This document shows, piece after piece, positions 6,737-15,512 of a stretch of DNA of 64,000 bases. The DNA comes from Bacterioplanoides sp965219715 (GTDB taxonomy: Bacteria; Pseudomonadota; Gammaproteobacteria; Pseudomonadales; Oceanobacteraceae). The notes under the pieces are model-generated. The model searched no databases. It had not been told where the DNA came from and saw nothing but the letters and a program-made list of their open reading frames with translations. Position 1 is the first letter of the stretch. Each line of letters opens with the position of its first letter. Location of the stretch: NCBI RefSeq assembly GCF_965219715.1, contig NZ_OZ244785.1:1240001-1304000 (forward strand). Reading direction: 5' to 3'. The position numbers were made by a program, and so were the translations under genes.

Positions 6737-8248
6737 TTACGGCATTTTCAGCGTTAAACCAATTCCCGCCTGAGCTGTTTTTTCCTGAGTAAAAGATTTA
6801 TCGGCAAACAACTGAATACCCACCCACTTCGACAAGCTGATATCCAGGCCACCACCTAAACGTGCCACCAGAAAATCACGGGCAAAATCCTCGTCTTCAT
6901 CTCCGGCTTTTTCCGGGAAGTTATGGATAAAGCGCTCGCCATCTTCGCTGGCATATTCGTGATAACCAACACCCAGTTGCATATTAACAAAAGGTACAAA
7001 CGCCACTTTTCCGTAAATATGCAGAGGCTGGCCTTTCCCAACATTCGTCAACTGTAAGCCGAGGTTATACAAAATGTCGCCACTGTATTTGCCTTTCGCC
7101 TGAGCAACCATAATACCCGGACCATGGCGCAGCCATTTATTCATAAATAAATAATTGATTCGTGCCTGATGCAGGCCATCAAACTCACTGCCCGCCAGCG
7201 TCTCAACCTCATCAGGCACGTAGGAATAACCGTATTTAATTTCCAGGCGACTACCACTGCTGAACTGGTCTGCCAGCTGTTGCAAATCGCGCAGATCCTG
7301 AGTGCTGTAAAAGCGGAAATAGTCATCGATATCAGCTCCAGGCTTGAGACTGTAACTGCGGTCTTCACTTTGTGTGCGGCCATCGCGGAACGTTGCTACC
7401 ACGCTAATACCTCCATCACAACGTTCAATGGTAAAGCTCTCACCAGCTTTACGACGTTTACCGTCGACCATCAGTTGAACCTGCTTAGGCTTATTTGTGC
7501 CGAGCTGCATCACCGGTAAGCGATAATCATCCAGGTCGACTTGAACCTTTTCGTCGCTATGGCTATCCAGAGTTACTTCTCCGGACACCTCACAGAAACC
7601 CGGTGTTATTACACGATATTGATATTCGCCAACCGGCAGATAACGCTCTTCACCCGACTGAATTGTTTTGCCTGCCAGATAAATTTTGCTGCGTTTGTTA
7701 TTCACCCGGATCACAACTGCCTGCGGATATAAACCGGAACGTTCGTCCGTAAGCGTTTTAACCTGACGCTGAAGCGTCTTTTGCCAACCACGCGGAAATT
7801 CAGAAGAGAATAAAATACCAAATAAGCGGATTTGTTTAAGATCTTCTAACCACTTATCCAGCGTTTTAATTCTGGGGCGAACATTTTCTGGCAAATTAGA
7901 AATTTTGTAATTGCGCGACTGCTGATAATAATTCTTCGCTGATACCAGCAGTTCCGCTTTATTAACGTACGCACAGAACTGGCCATTTTCCTGCTTTACT
8001 TTTACGTCGGTCAATTTGAGATTGGTACTCACCTGTTGCTTCAGCTGATCATTGCGACTGGCCATTTCAATACCAAACAATGTCAGGCTGGTAGCTCCCT
8101 GACTGGCTTCAGAAATGACATCACTCACCAAAGCAACTGCCAGGTTGGTCATTGCCTCGTCGCGGCTGGCGCCACATTCATGGAAATCATATTGCTTTGC
8201 CTGGGCGATCAGCGGCAGCAGCAATAACAAGAGAATAATCGGTCGCAT
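6737..8248 (-). CDS. Predicted outer-membrane protein with PEGA-like domain
   Basis: Unrecognised family. I start it at ATG 8248 (503 residues). There a signal peptide MRPIILLLLLLPLIAQA precedes the mature protein; the frame is open to 8407, but that extension would overlap the next gene. Mature residues 18-120 resemble stress-type lipoprotein N-domains (ECGASRDEAM, AYVNKAELL). A middle stretch of about 70 residues (VVIRVNNKRSKIYLAGKTI, PVGEYQYRVITPGF) looks like a PEGA beta-sandwich. The last 180 residues alternate polar and aromatic residues in strands such as LEIKYGYSYV and GIGLTLKMP, like a small outer-membrane beta-barrel. The location is inferred, the function is unknown, and it shares the dapD terminator region. 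Confidence 0.6.
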   Translation of the reverse strand: MRPIILLLLLLPLIAQAKQYDFHECGASRDEAMTNLAVALVSDVISEASQGATSLTLFGIEMASRNDQLKQQVSTNLKLTDVKVKQENGQFCAYVNKAELLVSAKNYYQQSRNYKISNLPENVRPRIKTLDKWLEDLKQIRLFGILFSSEFPRGWQKTLQRQVKTLTDERSGLYPQAVVIRVNNKRSKIYLAGKTIQSGEERYLPVGEYQYRVITPGFCEVSGEVTLDSHSDEKVQVDLDDYRLPVMQLGTNKPKQVQLMVDGKRRKAGESFTIERCDGGISVVATFRDGRTQSEDRSYSLKPGADIDDYFRFYSTQDLRDLQQLADQFSSGSRLEIKYGYSYVPDEVETLAGSEFDGLHQARINYLFMNKWLRHGPGIMVAQAKGKYSGDILYNLGLQLTNVGKGQPLHIYGKVAFVPFVNMQLGVGYHEYASEDGERFIHNFPEKAGDEDEDFARDFLVARLGGGLDISLSKWVGIQLFADKSFTQEKTAQAGIGLTLKMP

Positions 8249-8393
8249 AATATACATCCGTGAAATAAGTGGCCCGAAGCGGGAATATTGCGCAGACAGT
8301 ATAGAGTGGCGCCTCAGATATCCAAGTGGCATCCGGCAAAATATTGATCTGACGATCGCTGAATCGATCGTTTGCAACTTGCCTGAAGCACAA

Positions 8394-9155
8394 TCAGTGC
8401 TCTGCAATCAACTGCGAAGATTCAAATTGCTGAATATGTTGGCGAATCAGCCGCTGTACTTCGGTGCTGGCTAACCACGCATTGAGCTGTGGTAACAGCG
8501 CGGCATATTGGCTTTTGTGACTAAAGGCCAGATACAGGCCCGCACTATTGAGATTGCGACTGGCAACAACGACCTGCTCGGCAGGCTGTCCCATTTTGCG
8601 TGCAACATCGACTCCCTGATACAGAGTGGCGATAACATAATCCACCCGCCCGGCGGACAACATACGAAATGCCTGTTTCAGATCCGGTAGCCGGGTAACG
8701 TTGAGGTTTTCTTCGATATAACGGTCAAGCTCCCCTCCCCAACTGTCGCCAATGGTAGTGGCTCCCGCTCCCTGAACCAGACTCTGCCAGTTGTTATAGG
8801 GAAAAGGCCGAACATTCGACTGAAACAAACCAACGTACTCCTGGGCAAACGCTTCGCTATAGCTGAGAAATTGTTGCCGTTCTTGTGTTTTATACACTCC
8901 ACATAAAACATCCAGCTTGCCATTTTCTGCCGCGACCAGAGCACGCTTCCAGGGCATTACCAGGGCTTCAGCGCTGAGCTCTTGCAGTTGGGCAAACTGG
9001 GTAATCAACTTATGGCATAAACCTTCCACCCTGCCCTGATGATGCACTGAAAACGGTGCTGCGTTGGCCGGTGAACCGTAATACAAAGGACGTGCCTGGG
9101 AGTTTAATGTCGCAAGCACAAAGCCGATTAAAAAAAGAGGTTTAACAAAATTCAA
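8394..9155 (-). CDS. Periplasmic solute-binding protein, family 3-like
   Basis: 253 residues. A signal peptide (NFVKPLFLIGFVLATLNSQA) precedes a bilobed solute-binding domain of the amino-acid ABC type (SBP_bac_3). Markers are GLCHKLITQFAQL, PWKRALVAAENGKLDVLCG and RVDYVIATLYQG. No permease or ATPase genes are adjacent, so it may be an orphan binding or sensing protein. The only usable start is TTG 9155: the frame meets TAG shortly upstream and no ATG precedes the signal peptide. The ligand is unknown. Confidence 0.8.
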   Translation of the reverse strand: MNFVKPLFLIGFVLATLNSQARPLYYGSPANAAPFSVHHQGRVEGLCHKLITQFAQLQELSAEALVMPWKRALVAAENGKLDVLCGVYKTQERQQFLSYSEAFAQEYVGLFQSNVRPFPYNNWQSLVQGAGATTIGDSWGGELDRYIEENLNVTRLPDLKQAFRMLSAGRVDYVIATLYQGVDVARKMGQPAEQVVVASRNLNSAGLYLAFSHKSQYAALLPQLNAWLASTEVQRLIRQHIQQFESSQLIAEH

Positions 9156-9272
9156 AAAGAGTAACTCGCCAGTCCATGCCTAATCCATTCACTGACGCAG
9201 TATAAGTGACTCATCAATGAGATATCAGACATTAAGCCAGTTACTCAGTAATAAACCAACCTTGCGGACAAT

Positions 9273-10745
9273 TTAAAGCGATGCCGGGAGTTTTTTAATC
9301 TGATCGGCAACCAACTTCCCCAGTTTTTTGATGGCCTGATCGATTTCTTCCGTCCACGGAACGGCAGTGCTAAGGCGCAGATAATTGGAAAAATGTTCGG
9401 TATTGGAGAATAAATCCCCCGGCACAACAATAATCGAGTGCTCCAGCGCCTGATAATGCAGATCCATTGCACTGACCCCAGGTGGCAAACTTAACCACAA
9501 AATAAAACCACCGGCAGGCTCATTAATTTTTGTGCCCTCGGGAAAATACTGACGAATCGCCTGCACAAAGCGTTGCATATTAGCCGCTGCTTTTGCCCGG
9601 AACTGACGTAAATGACGGTCATAATGACCATTTTGCAAATACGATAACATCGCATACTGTGACAAACTGGCGGCTGAAAACGTGGTAAAAGTCTGGCGTT
9701 CCATCACTTTTTTCCGCCATCTTCCGGGCACACACCAGCCAACGCGTAAACCTGCCGCGACGGTTTTAGAAAAAGACGAGCAATACAACACCCATCCTTC
9801 TTTGTCGTGCGTTTTCAGTACCGAATTTAACGGTTGAAAATGGCTTCGTGGGGTAGGAAAACCGATATCGCCATAAATATCATCCTCAATCACTGGTACC
9901 TGATACTCACTGGCTAATGCCACTAACTGTTTCTGATTGGCCGTGGGAATACTTGAACCCGTAGGATTGGAATAACGACTGCTTACTTCAATCGCTTTAA
10001 TCGGCCATTGCTGCAACGCCAGCTTTAATGCGTCAATACTGATGCCTTGTTGTGGGTCCGTGGGAATTTCAATGATTTTTAACCCGAGCATGTTGGCAAT
10101 CTGCAGGAAGCCGTAATAACACGGAGACTCCACCGCAACCAGATCTCCCGGTTCTGTTACTGCCCGGAGGCAGAGTGTCAGTGCTTCGGCGCAGCCGTGC
10201 GTTACAACAATATCGTCAGCCGTACTGCGCACACCCACATCACGCATACGCACTGCGATTTGTGACCGCAGGTCTTCCAGCCCGGGGGAAAACATATAAT
10301 CCAGCACATCGGCCGCCTGGAAACGGCTGACCTTCTGAATATGGGTTTGCAACGCACGTTGTGGCAGCCAGCTGATATGGGGAATCGCCGCGCCGAGATT
10401 AACCGTGGCCGGGCGATTTATCTGAGCCAGCATCTGGTTAATAAACTCTGCCTTGGTTACATCTCTTGGCTCGTCCCCCTGGGAAAGTGGCGGCACATTC
10501 GAGAAATCCGGAGCAGTATCCGAGCGAACGAAGTACCCGGATTGTGGCTTAGCGGTAATCCAGCCCTGATCTTCCAGCCAGGCATAGGCCTGAGTCACGG
10601 TAGAAATACTGACACCACGCTGACCGGCCAGCTTACGCACACTGGGCACCTTACTCCCGGCGGCATAAACGCCCACCCGGATATCATCGGCGACCTGGTC
10701 GGCAAGTTGTATATATAAAGGCTGATCAGCCTGACGCTGTAACAT
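9273..10745 (-). CDS. MocR-type GntR regulator with aminotransferase-like domain
   Basis: 490 residues. An N-terminal GntR winged helix at 1-75 (QPLYIQLADQVADDIRVG, VSISTVTQAYAWL) is fused to a fold-type I PLP aminotransferase domain at about 110-480. The PLP lysine motif SSFSKTVAAGLRVGW is present. MocR proteins use PLP or PLP-amino acid adducts as effectors and bind direct or inverted repeats. AGGAAAG before ATG 10745 supports the start. It is divergent from an EamA transporter. Four copies of ACTGTACTG in the shared gap look like its operator, so it probably controls the transporter and itself (inference). It is not obviously PdxR: no pyridoxal salvage genes are nearby. Confidence 0.93.
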   Translation of the reverse strand: MLQRQADQPLYIQLADQVADDIRVGVYAAGSKVPSVRKLAGQRGVSISTVTQAYAWLEDQGWITAKPQSGYFVRSDTAPDFSNVPPLSQGDEPRDVTKAEFINQMLAQINRPATVNLGAAIPHISWLPQRALQTHIQKVSRFQAADVLDYMFSPGLEDLRSQIAVRMRDVGVRSTADDIVVTHGCAEALTLCLRAVTEPGDLVAVESPCYYGFLQIANMLGLKIIEIPTDPQQGISIDALKLALQQWPIKAIEVSSRYSNPTGSSIPTANQKQLVALASEYQVPVIEDDIYGDIGFPTPRSHFQPLNSVLKTHDKEGWVLYCSSFSKTVAAGLRVGWCVPGRWRKKVMERQTFTTFSAASLSQYAMLSYLQNGHYDRHLRQFRAKAAANMQRFVQAIRQYFPEGTKINEPAGGFILWLSLPPGVSAMDLHYQALEHSIIVVPGDLFSNTEHFSNYLRLSTAVPWTEEIDQAIKKLGKLVADQIKKLPASL

Positions 10746-10798
10746 GGCTCTTTCCTGTCTGAGCTAACAATATTCAGGTCGGATATCTTAGCCAGAAA

Positions 10799-10870
10799 AC
10801 TGTACTGGCGATCAGTACAGTTTAATCCATCTTAACCAGTACAGTTGCATAAAATGACAGAACTGTACTG
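10799..10870. promoter_or_regulatory. Four 9-bp operator-like words between MocR gene and EamA gene
   Basis: ACTGTACTG occurs at 10799-10807 and 10862-10870. Its inverse CAGTACAGT occurs at 10813-10821 and 10837-10845. The first two form a palindrome with a 5-base spacer. The array lies between the divergent MocR-type regulator and the transporter, as expected for an autoregulated MocR operator. Confidence 0.8.
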
Positions 10871-10967
10871 CTGTTTCTCCACGACTGTGCTGCTGCCGCA
10901 AGATCCCGGACTGCCGCACACTGTGCCTCGTTGTTCTGACCATTGTTACAGACCAGAGGAGGCTCTT

Positions 10968-11912
10968 ATGAACAATACAAGCTTATTGAACAGTATTCGC
11001 TTACCACATCTGCCAACCCGCGGCTGTGATAAAAAAGCCAGCGCCGCCAGTCAGGCAGTATTTGCGGTTGTCGTATTCTCACTGACAGTTCCAGCAACCC
11101 AGATGGCATTAGCGGCATTCAGCCCGGAGTTTATAGCCGCCAGTCGAGCTATGATCGCAGGTGTATTAGCCTGGTTTGTTGTACACATTAATGGCTGGAA
11201 TTTCCCGGAAAAGCGTGTGATTCCCTGGCTGCTTCTGGCCGGTATTGGCGTAATTGCGGGCTTTCCTTACGCTCTCAGCATCAGCCTGACACACATTCCG
11301 GCAGCCGATATGGGCGTCGTGTTAGCCGGTCTGCCACTGATGACATCGCTATTAGCCAGTGTGATTCATAGCGAACGTCACGGTATTCAATTCTGGACGT
11401 TATCGGCTTTGGGATGTGGTTTATTGGCACTGTATGTAGTTACCAATCTGGGCCAGCTTCCTCAGTTTGAAGCGCAACATCTTGGTTTGTTGTTGCTGAC
11501 ATTAGCGCTGGGTGGCATCGGCTACAGTGCCGGAGCGAAAGCTGCAAAAGTCATTGGTGGCTGGCAAACCATTTGCTGGACTCTGGTGATTTACCTACCG
11601 CTGTCGGCATTAGCCTGGGGCTATAGCTGGGCCTTAGAAGCTGAGCAATTACGTCGCCCGATGGATTGGCAGCCTTTGGCCGCACTAATTTACCTGGCAC
11701 TGTTCAGTCAGCTATGGGGGTTTAAATTCTGGTATCAGGCATTAGCACAAGCCGGTGTTGGCCGTATCAGTCAGCTACAACTACTGCAGCCATTCTTTAC
11801 CCTGGCATTTATCAGCCTGATGCTGCAGCAGTCGATAACCGCCATTCAGATCGTGTTTTGTTTGTTAATTGTGTTAACGGTGATGGCCTCTATGCGTGTT
11901 GCCAGACCATAA
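10968..11912 (+). CDS. EamA/DMT-family transporter
   Basis: A 314-residue inner-membrane protein with about ten hydrophobic helices in two EamA repeats of five (AVFAVVVFSLTVPATQMALA; WLLLAGIGVIAGFPYAL; LALGGIGYSAGAKAAKVIGG; YLALFSQLWGFKFWYQAL). I chose ATG 10968 because AGAGGAGG lies just upstream. The frame is open further back to 10845, but that part would overlap the operator array. Drug/metabolite transporters of this kind usually export amino acids or related metabolites. Control by the divergent MocR regulator suggests an amine or amino-acid substrate, which is inference. Confidence 0.9.
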   Translation: MNNTSLLNSIRLPHLPTRGCDKKASAASQAVFAVVVFSLTVPATQMALAAFSPEFIAASRAMIAGVLAWFVVHINGWNFPEKRVIPWLLLAGIGVIAGFPYALSISLTHIPAADMGVVLAGLPLMTSLLASVIHSERHGIQFWTLSALGCGLLALYVVTNLGQLPQFEAQHLGLLLLTLALGGIGYSAGAKAAKVIGGWQTICWTLVIYLPLSALAWGYSWALEAEQLRRPMDWQPLAALIYLALFSQLWGFKFWYQALAQAGVGRISQLQLLQPFFTLAFISLMLQQSITAIQIVFCLLIVLTVMASMRVARP

Positions 11913-12233
11913 AGAAAATTTCGAATAAGGCATTAAGAAATACAGCAGTGAATAGCATTACATCGCTGTTCGCTGCTGTTATCATTTTATCTCTTCTGAT
12001 TTCCCGGTTTTTGGACGCTTTCGGTTCTGCCGTTGAATACCCTTTCCTGCATCATTAATAAGCCAATCGTATACTTCGGGTTTATTAACGCTGGCTGAAC
12101 AGGTCAAATCAAAATTAATTAAAACCCCAGCAGTTCGCAAAAATAATAATCCGGTCAAAAATCCAATCAAATCGACTTTGTGTCCTCAGTGAGTCGCACT
12201 ATTATGAGAATGAACATTTACAAGGACTAAAAA
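11913..12233. other. 321-base gap without a convincing gene
   Basis: Between the EamA gene and the next protein gene. A 62-codon minus-strand frame (11982-12170) starts at TTG with a poor ribosome-binding site and resembles nothing I know. The sequence is AT-rich near 12100-12180. I see no terminator hairpin with a T-tract. Confidence 0.5.
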
Positions 12234-13289
12234 ATGTTACTCAACATCTCCCGCTCATTGCTACTTATCTGCTGCGCACTGATACTGCCCTCACATGCTG
12301 GTAATTTCCTGCCGGGAACCTTTCCGGATTACTCCACGCTTAATTTTGTTCCTTATACCGAAGGAAAACTGCCAGCCGACTCGTATCAGACATTACCTTC
12401 GGAAATGCGAAGGAAAATAAAAGTTTACGCCATAAAATTACCTGATATCGAAGATGGTATGGACTTTACTCTTAACAGCATCGCAATAGACGACGAGATT
12501 TTTGCTGCGACGGTAACGATTCTTGATGAGGATTTTATTCCGATCGATTTCAGCGGGATCGGTGATAATTTATCGGTATGTGATAAGCGTATCGAACATC
12601 ACATGGAGCTATCTGTCAGAGCCCGTTATATGATTATTGCCCCTTCCGGCTACGTCTATGCTGATTCTAAAGGCAGCATCTGCACCAGCTGGGTTATCGA
12701 CAGAAGAGTCATTGTCCTCCCTGTACCAACCTACAAATCCATTAAACTCACAGGCACCGATCAGAGTGCTCTGGATATCAGCCTCAGCAAGCCATGGTTC
12801 ACCAGGAACCGAATATTCTGGCACACAGAAATAGAATCACCTGGCAGGCACCTGAGTGGAAGCAGAAACGACCGACAGCCCGAGGTTCCATCCAGTGTTA
12901 ACACCTTCTTAGGTGTGGATGCCCCTGTTAACGAACACTGGTTCGTCAAATTTAAAGCCGGTGCGCGTGTAACACTGCTGAATAACCAAAGTCACAAAGG
13001 TTTTATACTGAATACCGGTTTAGGTTACCGTCTGGATAAAAACTGGCACCTGATTTCGTCGCTGAATTTCGACATTAAGCGCAAGCAACGATATTTTAAA
13101 TCCGACTATAACGGACCAAACTTTATTCATTACAAAAATACAGTGGGACTGAATTTCAGTACGGAATACCACATCAACAGAAACTGGCATGCAGAGGCCG
13201 CTCTGAACCTGACAGAACTGGAAACCAAACAAGGGGTAAAAGTTCCGGCAAACAGTATCAAGCTGGGACTGAGTTATTACTTTAACTAA
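12234..13289 (+). CDS. Exported protein with MalM-like N-domain and C-terminal beta-barrel
   Basis: 351 residues; family not certain. A signal peptide (LLLICCALILPSHA) is followed by a beta-rich region at about 60-180. Its pattern (KVYAIKLPDIEDGMDFTLNS, FAATVTILDEDFIPIDF) recalls MalM-type periplasmic domains. From about 195 on come alternating strands ending in SIKLGLSYYFN. The final aromatic residue after Tyr-Tyr is typical of BAM-inserted outer-membrane barrels. CAAGGAC lies upstream of ATG 12234. It has its own terminator and no operon partner. MalM similarity and outer-membrane location are inferences from pattern; no ligand can be named. Confidence 0.65.
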   Translation: MLLNISRSLLLICCALILPSHAGNFLPGTFPDYSTLNFVPYTEGKLPADSYQTLPSEMRRKIKVYAIKLPDIEDGMDFTLNSIAIDDEIFAATVTILDEDFIPIDFSGIGDNLSVCDKRIEHHMELSVRARYMIIAPSGYVYADSKGSICTSWVIDRRVIVLPVPTYKSIKLTGTDQSALDISLSKPWFTRNRIFWHTEIESPGRHLSGSRNDRQPEVPSSVNTFLGVDAPVNEHWFVKFKAGARVTLLNNQSHKGFILNTGLGYRLDKNWHLISSLNFDIKRKQRYFKSDYNGPNFIHYKNTVGLNFSTEYHINRNWHAEAALNLTELETKQGVKVPANSIKLGLSYYFN

Positions 13290-13302
13290 TGACACACCCC
13301 AT

Positions 13303-13342
13303 AAAAAAACGCGGCGCCTGGTAACAGATCGCCGCGTTTTTT
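13303..13342. terminator. Bidirectional terminator between convergent genes
   Basis: AAAAAACGCGGCG (13304-13316) pairs with CGCCGCGTTTTTT (13330-13342) around a 13-base loop. It has T-tracts on both strands and serves the beta-barrel gene (+) and the thioesterase gene (-). Confidence 0.9.
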
Positions 13343-13363
13343 ATTAAATAGCTTGAGGATAAA

Positions 13364-13957
13364 TCAGGCGCTTTTCTTAAGCAGATCCTTCTCTTGCTTT
13401 ACGTTGGCCAGGTTCGGGTTATCAGAGTACGCGCGCTTAGCGATCGACATTTTTTGCCATTGCTCCATATGCTCAGGCAGTGGCTCTTCCGGGCTTCCGA
13501 TATTCAGCTGAGTTGCAACAGCAGACGGTGAAGCCAGTTTACCGCGTTGCATAAATACAGCTTTCACCAGCCCATAAGCGTGGATCTTGCCATCGGCAAT
13601 AAAGCGCTGCTCGATGTAGAAATACTTGTCGTCCCAGCCAACATAGCGGGTTTCGACTTCGAACGTCTTAAACAGTCGAATTTCGCGAATGTAACCCATC
13701 TCGATACCAGCAACGATAAAGTTAAGCTTACTGCCCAACATTTTATCCCAGCTTGCGGTCTGTACCGGGTGATCCCAACGAGCACGTTCCATAAACACCA
13801 TATAGCGGGCGTTATTAATGTGCATATTAAAGTCGATGTCACGCAAGCCAACACGGAAGGTGCGTTTGGTGCTTTCAAAGAAGTTTTTCGGGCGGAAGTC
13901 CGCGCGTTTCTTATTCTTCTTATTCAGATAAATCGAACGAATAATTTCACTGATCAT
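13364..13957 (-). CDS. Hotdog-fold acyl-CoA thioesterase-like protein
   Basis: 197 residues. A 4HBT/THEM6-like hotdog domain spans about 30-145. The signature DIDFNMHINNARYMVFMERARW has the usual D..NMHINN.RY catalytic helix start, followed by the strand TYEVETRYVGWDDKYFYIEQRF-like core (FEVETRYVGWDD). Such proteins hydrolyse acyl thioesters; the substrate is unknown. A basic N-terminus (LNKKNKKRADFRPK) and an amphipathic start may associate with the membrane. ATG 13957 follows CGAAG. It is monocistronic. Confidence 0.83.
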   Translation of the reverse strand: MISEIIRSIYLNKKNKKRADFRPKNFFESTKRTFRVGLRDIDFNMHINNARYMVFMERARWDHPVQTASWDKMLGSKLNFIVAGIEMGYIREIRLFKTFEVETRYVGWDDKYFYIEQRFIADGKIHAYGLVKAVFMQRGKLASPSAVATQLNIGSPEEPLPEHMEQWQKMSIAKRAYSDNPNLANVKQEKDLLKKSA

Positions 13958-14252
13958 GGGTCAATCTTCGCAGTTAATAACACTGTTGGTTGAGAATTGG
14001 CGCGCAGTGTACAGATTTCGAACCGGGTGTCACCCTTGACAAAGCATTTGCTCGGTCAATGGCTACAAAAAGGTCATATATGACAGGGAAATTGGCTGAA
14101 TCAGACCGCTTATCACAACTTTCCGTAACGTGTATTCGTTTCAAGAAAACGGAACTCGCTGGCGGCAAACATCAATACAAAACTTCCCATACAGTCGTAT
14201 ATCGGCGCTATGACAACGGAGAAGATGCTCCCCATCCATTTATGACAGGCAT
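13958..14252. other. Gap of about 300 bases without a recognised gene
   Basis: A 102-codon plus-strand frame (13990-14298) crosses this gap and runs through the ccm terminator into ccmI. It lacks family resemblance and a good ribosome-binding site, so I do not call it. The promoter of the thioesterase gene should lie here. Confidence 0.45.
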
Positions 14253-14276
14253 AAAAAAGCCCTCCAAAGAGGGCTT
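14253..14276 (-). terminator. Terminator of the ccm operon
   Basis: On the minus strand AAGCCCTC and GAGGGCTT (plus 14269-14276 and 14257-14264) form an 8-bp stem with a 4-base loop, followed by six T (plus A 14253-14258). It lies 18 bases after ccmI. Confidence 0.9.
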
Positions 14277-14294
14277 CGTATGCAACAAGAGAAT

Positions 14295-15512
14295 TTAATT
14301 CACCTGCTCGCTGATCACTAACTTAACCAGCTCGGACTCCGCGTTACTCACCGGCGATTTTTCAATCTGCCAATCTCCGGGCTGGGCAATCGGGTTACCA
14401 GATTTCGACAACCGTGCGACCAGCGTTAGCTGTTCATAGTTGCTGATGCTCATACCGGCCATCATGGCCTGAGCATCCGATAACGTCACTACCTGAGGTA
14501 AATCTGCCACGGTCATTTTCTGCGCGGCTAACGGCACCTTAGGACCTGAAGCAGCACGTGCCAGTACAAACACCGCATCCGTTGAATTAGCAGCTTGTTT
14601 GGCTGCCTCCGAGATATCAACCAGCACTTTAATTTCCGCACGCTGCAGGAAGCTCAGATCCGCCTGCTCCCCCTGTTCTTCGAGCTTAGCTGCAGCCCGG
14701 CGAATCCCCTGCTCCAGATAGGCCGCTTCCTGACCAGCAGGCAGGCCCATCCATAAACTGCGCCAATGGGCAATTGCTTGCTGATAGTACTGCAATTCGA
14801 AGGCAAAAATACCGGCCAGTCCCATTGCCTGGCGGTTATCCGGCATGATTTCCAGCGCCTGCTGAACCAGCTGATAATTCTGTTCATCGGCCTTTTGGTC
14901 TGCCGCAAAAAAACGCGCCTGCGCCAACATCGTCATGGTCGTTGCACGATCGACTTTTGCTTCTTCAGGCAATGCCACCAGAATATCGGCAAATACATCA
15001 GCCGCCTGAGCAAAGTCACCGGAAGCATTCAGCAGTCGCCCGCGTAAATATTTCCATTCAACTTCCTGTGGGTGATTGTCAGCTGCCATTTCTAAGCGCT
15101 GCACCAACTCCTGATTTTCCAGCACACTCAGTTCAGCAGTCGAACTCTTACGTAACAATTCGGTGGCACGTAACTCATTCGACGCCCCCCAGGTCTGGTA
15201 CAAAAGGAGCGTGGCAGCAATCGCTGCAACAAATAACGATAGCGACAGAACCCAACGGCTTTTGCTGCTGGCATCACCTTCCAGTTGTTGCTCCGCGGCC
15301 TCACTGGCCAGAAATTCGCGATCGAGCTCAAGCTGCAAAGCAGTACGGGTCTCATCGTCTAAGTCAGTACTTGCTAACTCAGTACAACGTTCCTGATATA
15401 AACGCAGGTTTTCTTCGCTCTGGCTCACTACCTGAACATCCTGTTTATAAAAAACCGGTTTAATCAGCAGGGCCAACAATGGCAATAACAGCAGAATAAT
15501 TGCCCAAATCAT
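14295..15512 (-). CDS. ccmI: Cytochrome c maturation protein CcmI
   Basis: 405 residues; apocytochrome c chaperone of the system I haem ligation complex. Two membrane helices bracket a cytoplasmic loop: residues 2-20 (IWAIILLLLPLLALLIKPVF) and about 88-108. The loop carries the coiled segment YQERCTELASTDLDDETRTALQLELDREFL typical of CcmI. The periplasmic part has TPR repeats at about 130-280 and a C-terminal domain (AASGPKVPLAAQKMTVADLP) seen in the CcmI/CycH family. ATG 15512 overlaps the ccmH stop by 4 bases. It is the last gene of the ccm operon. Confidence 0.95.
   Translation of the reverse strand: MIWAIILLLLPLLALLIKPVFYKQDVQVVSQSEENLRLYQERCTELASTDLDDETRTALQLELDREFLASEAAEQQLEGDASSKSRWVLSLSLFVAAIAATLLLYQTWGASNELRATELLRKSSTAELSVLENQELVQRLEMAADNHPQEVEWKYLRGRLLNASGDFAQAADVFADILVALPEEAKVDRATTMTMLAQARFFAADQKADEQNYQLVQQALEIMPDNRQAMGLAGIFAFELQYYQQAIAHWRSLWMGLPAGQEAAYLEQGIRRAAAKLEEQGEQADLSFLQRAEIKVLVDISEAAKQAANSTDAVFVLARAASGPKVPLAAQKMTVADLPQVVTLSDAQAMMAGMSISNYEQLTLVARLSKSGNPIAQPGDWQIEKSPVSNAESELVKLVISEQVN

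Noticed and set aside
8249..8407. N-terminal extension of the PEGA-like protein
   Set aside because: It would overlap the solute-binding protein gene and place 53 non-signal residues before a clear signal peptide.
11982..12170. 62-codon minus-strand frame between the EamA and MalM-like genes
   Set aside because: TTG start, weak ribosome-binding site and no recognisable features; may be chance.
13990..14298. 102-codon plus-strand frame in the gap before ccmI
   Set aside because: It runs through the ccm terminator, has no family resemblance and a poor ribosome-binding site.
14942..15463. 173-codon plus-strand frame across ccmI
   Set aside because: Antisense shadow of ccmI.
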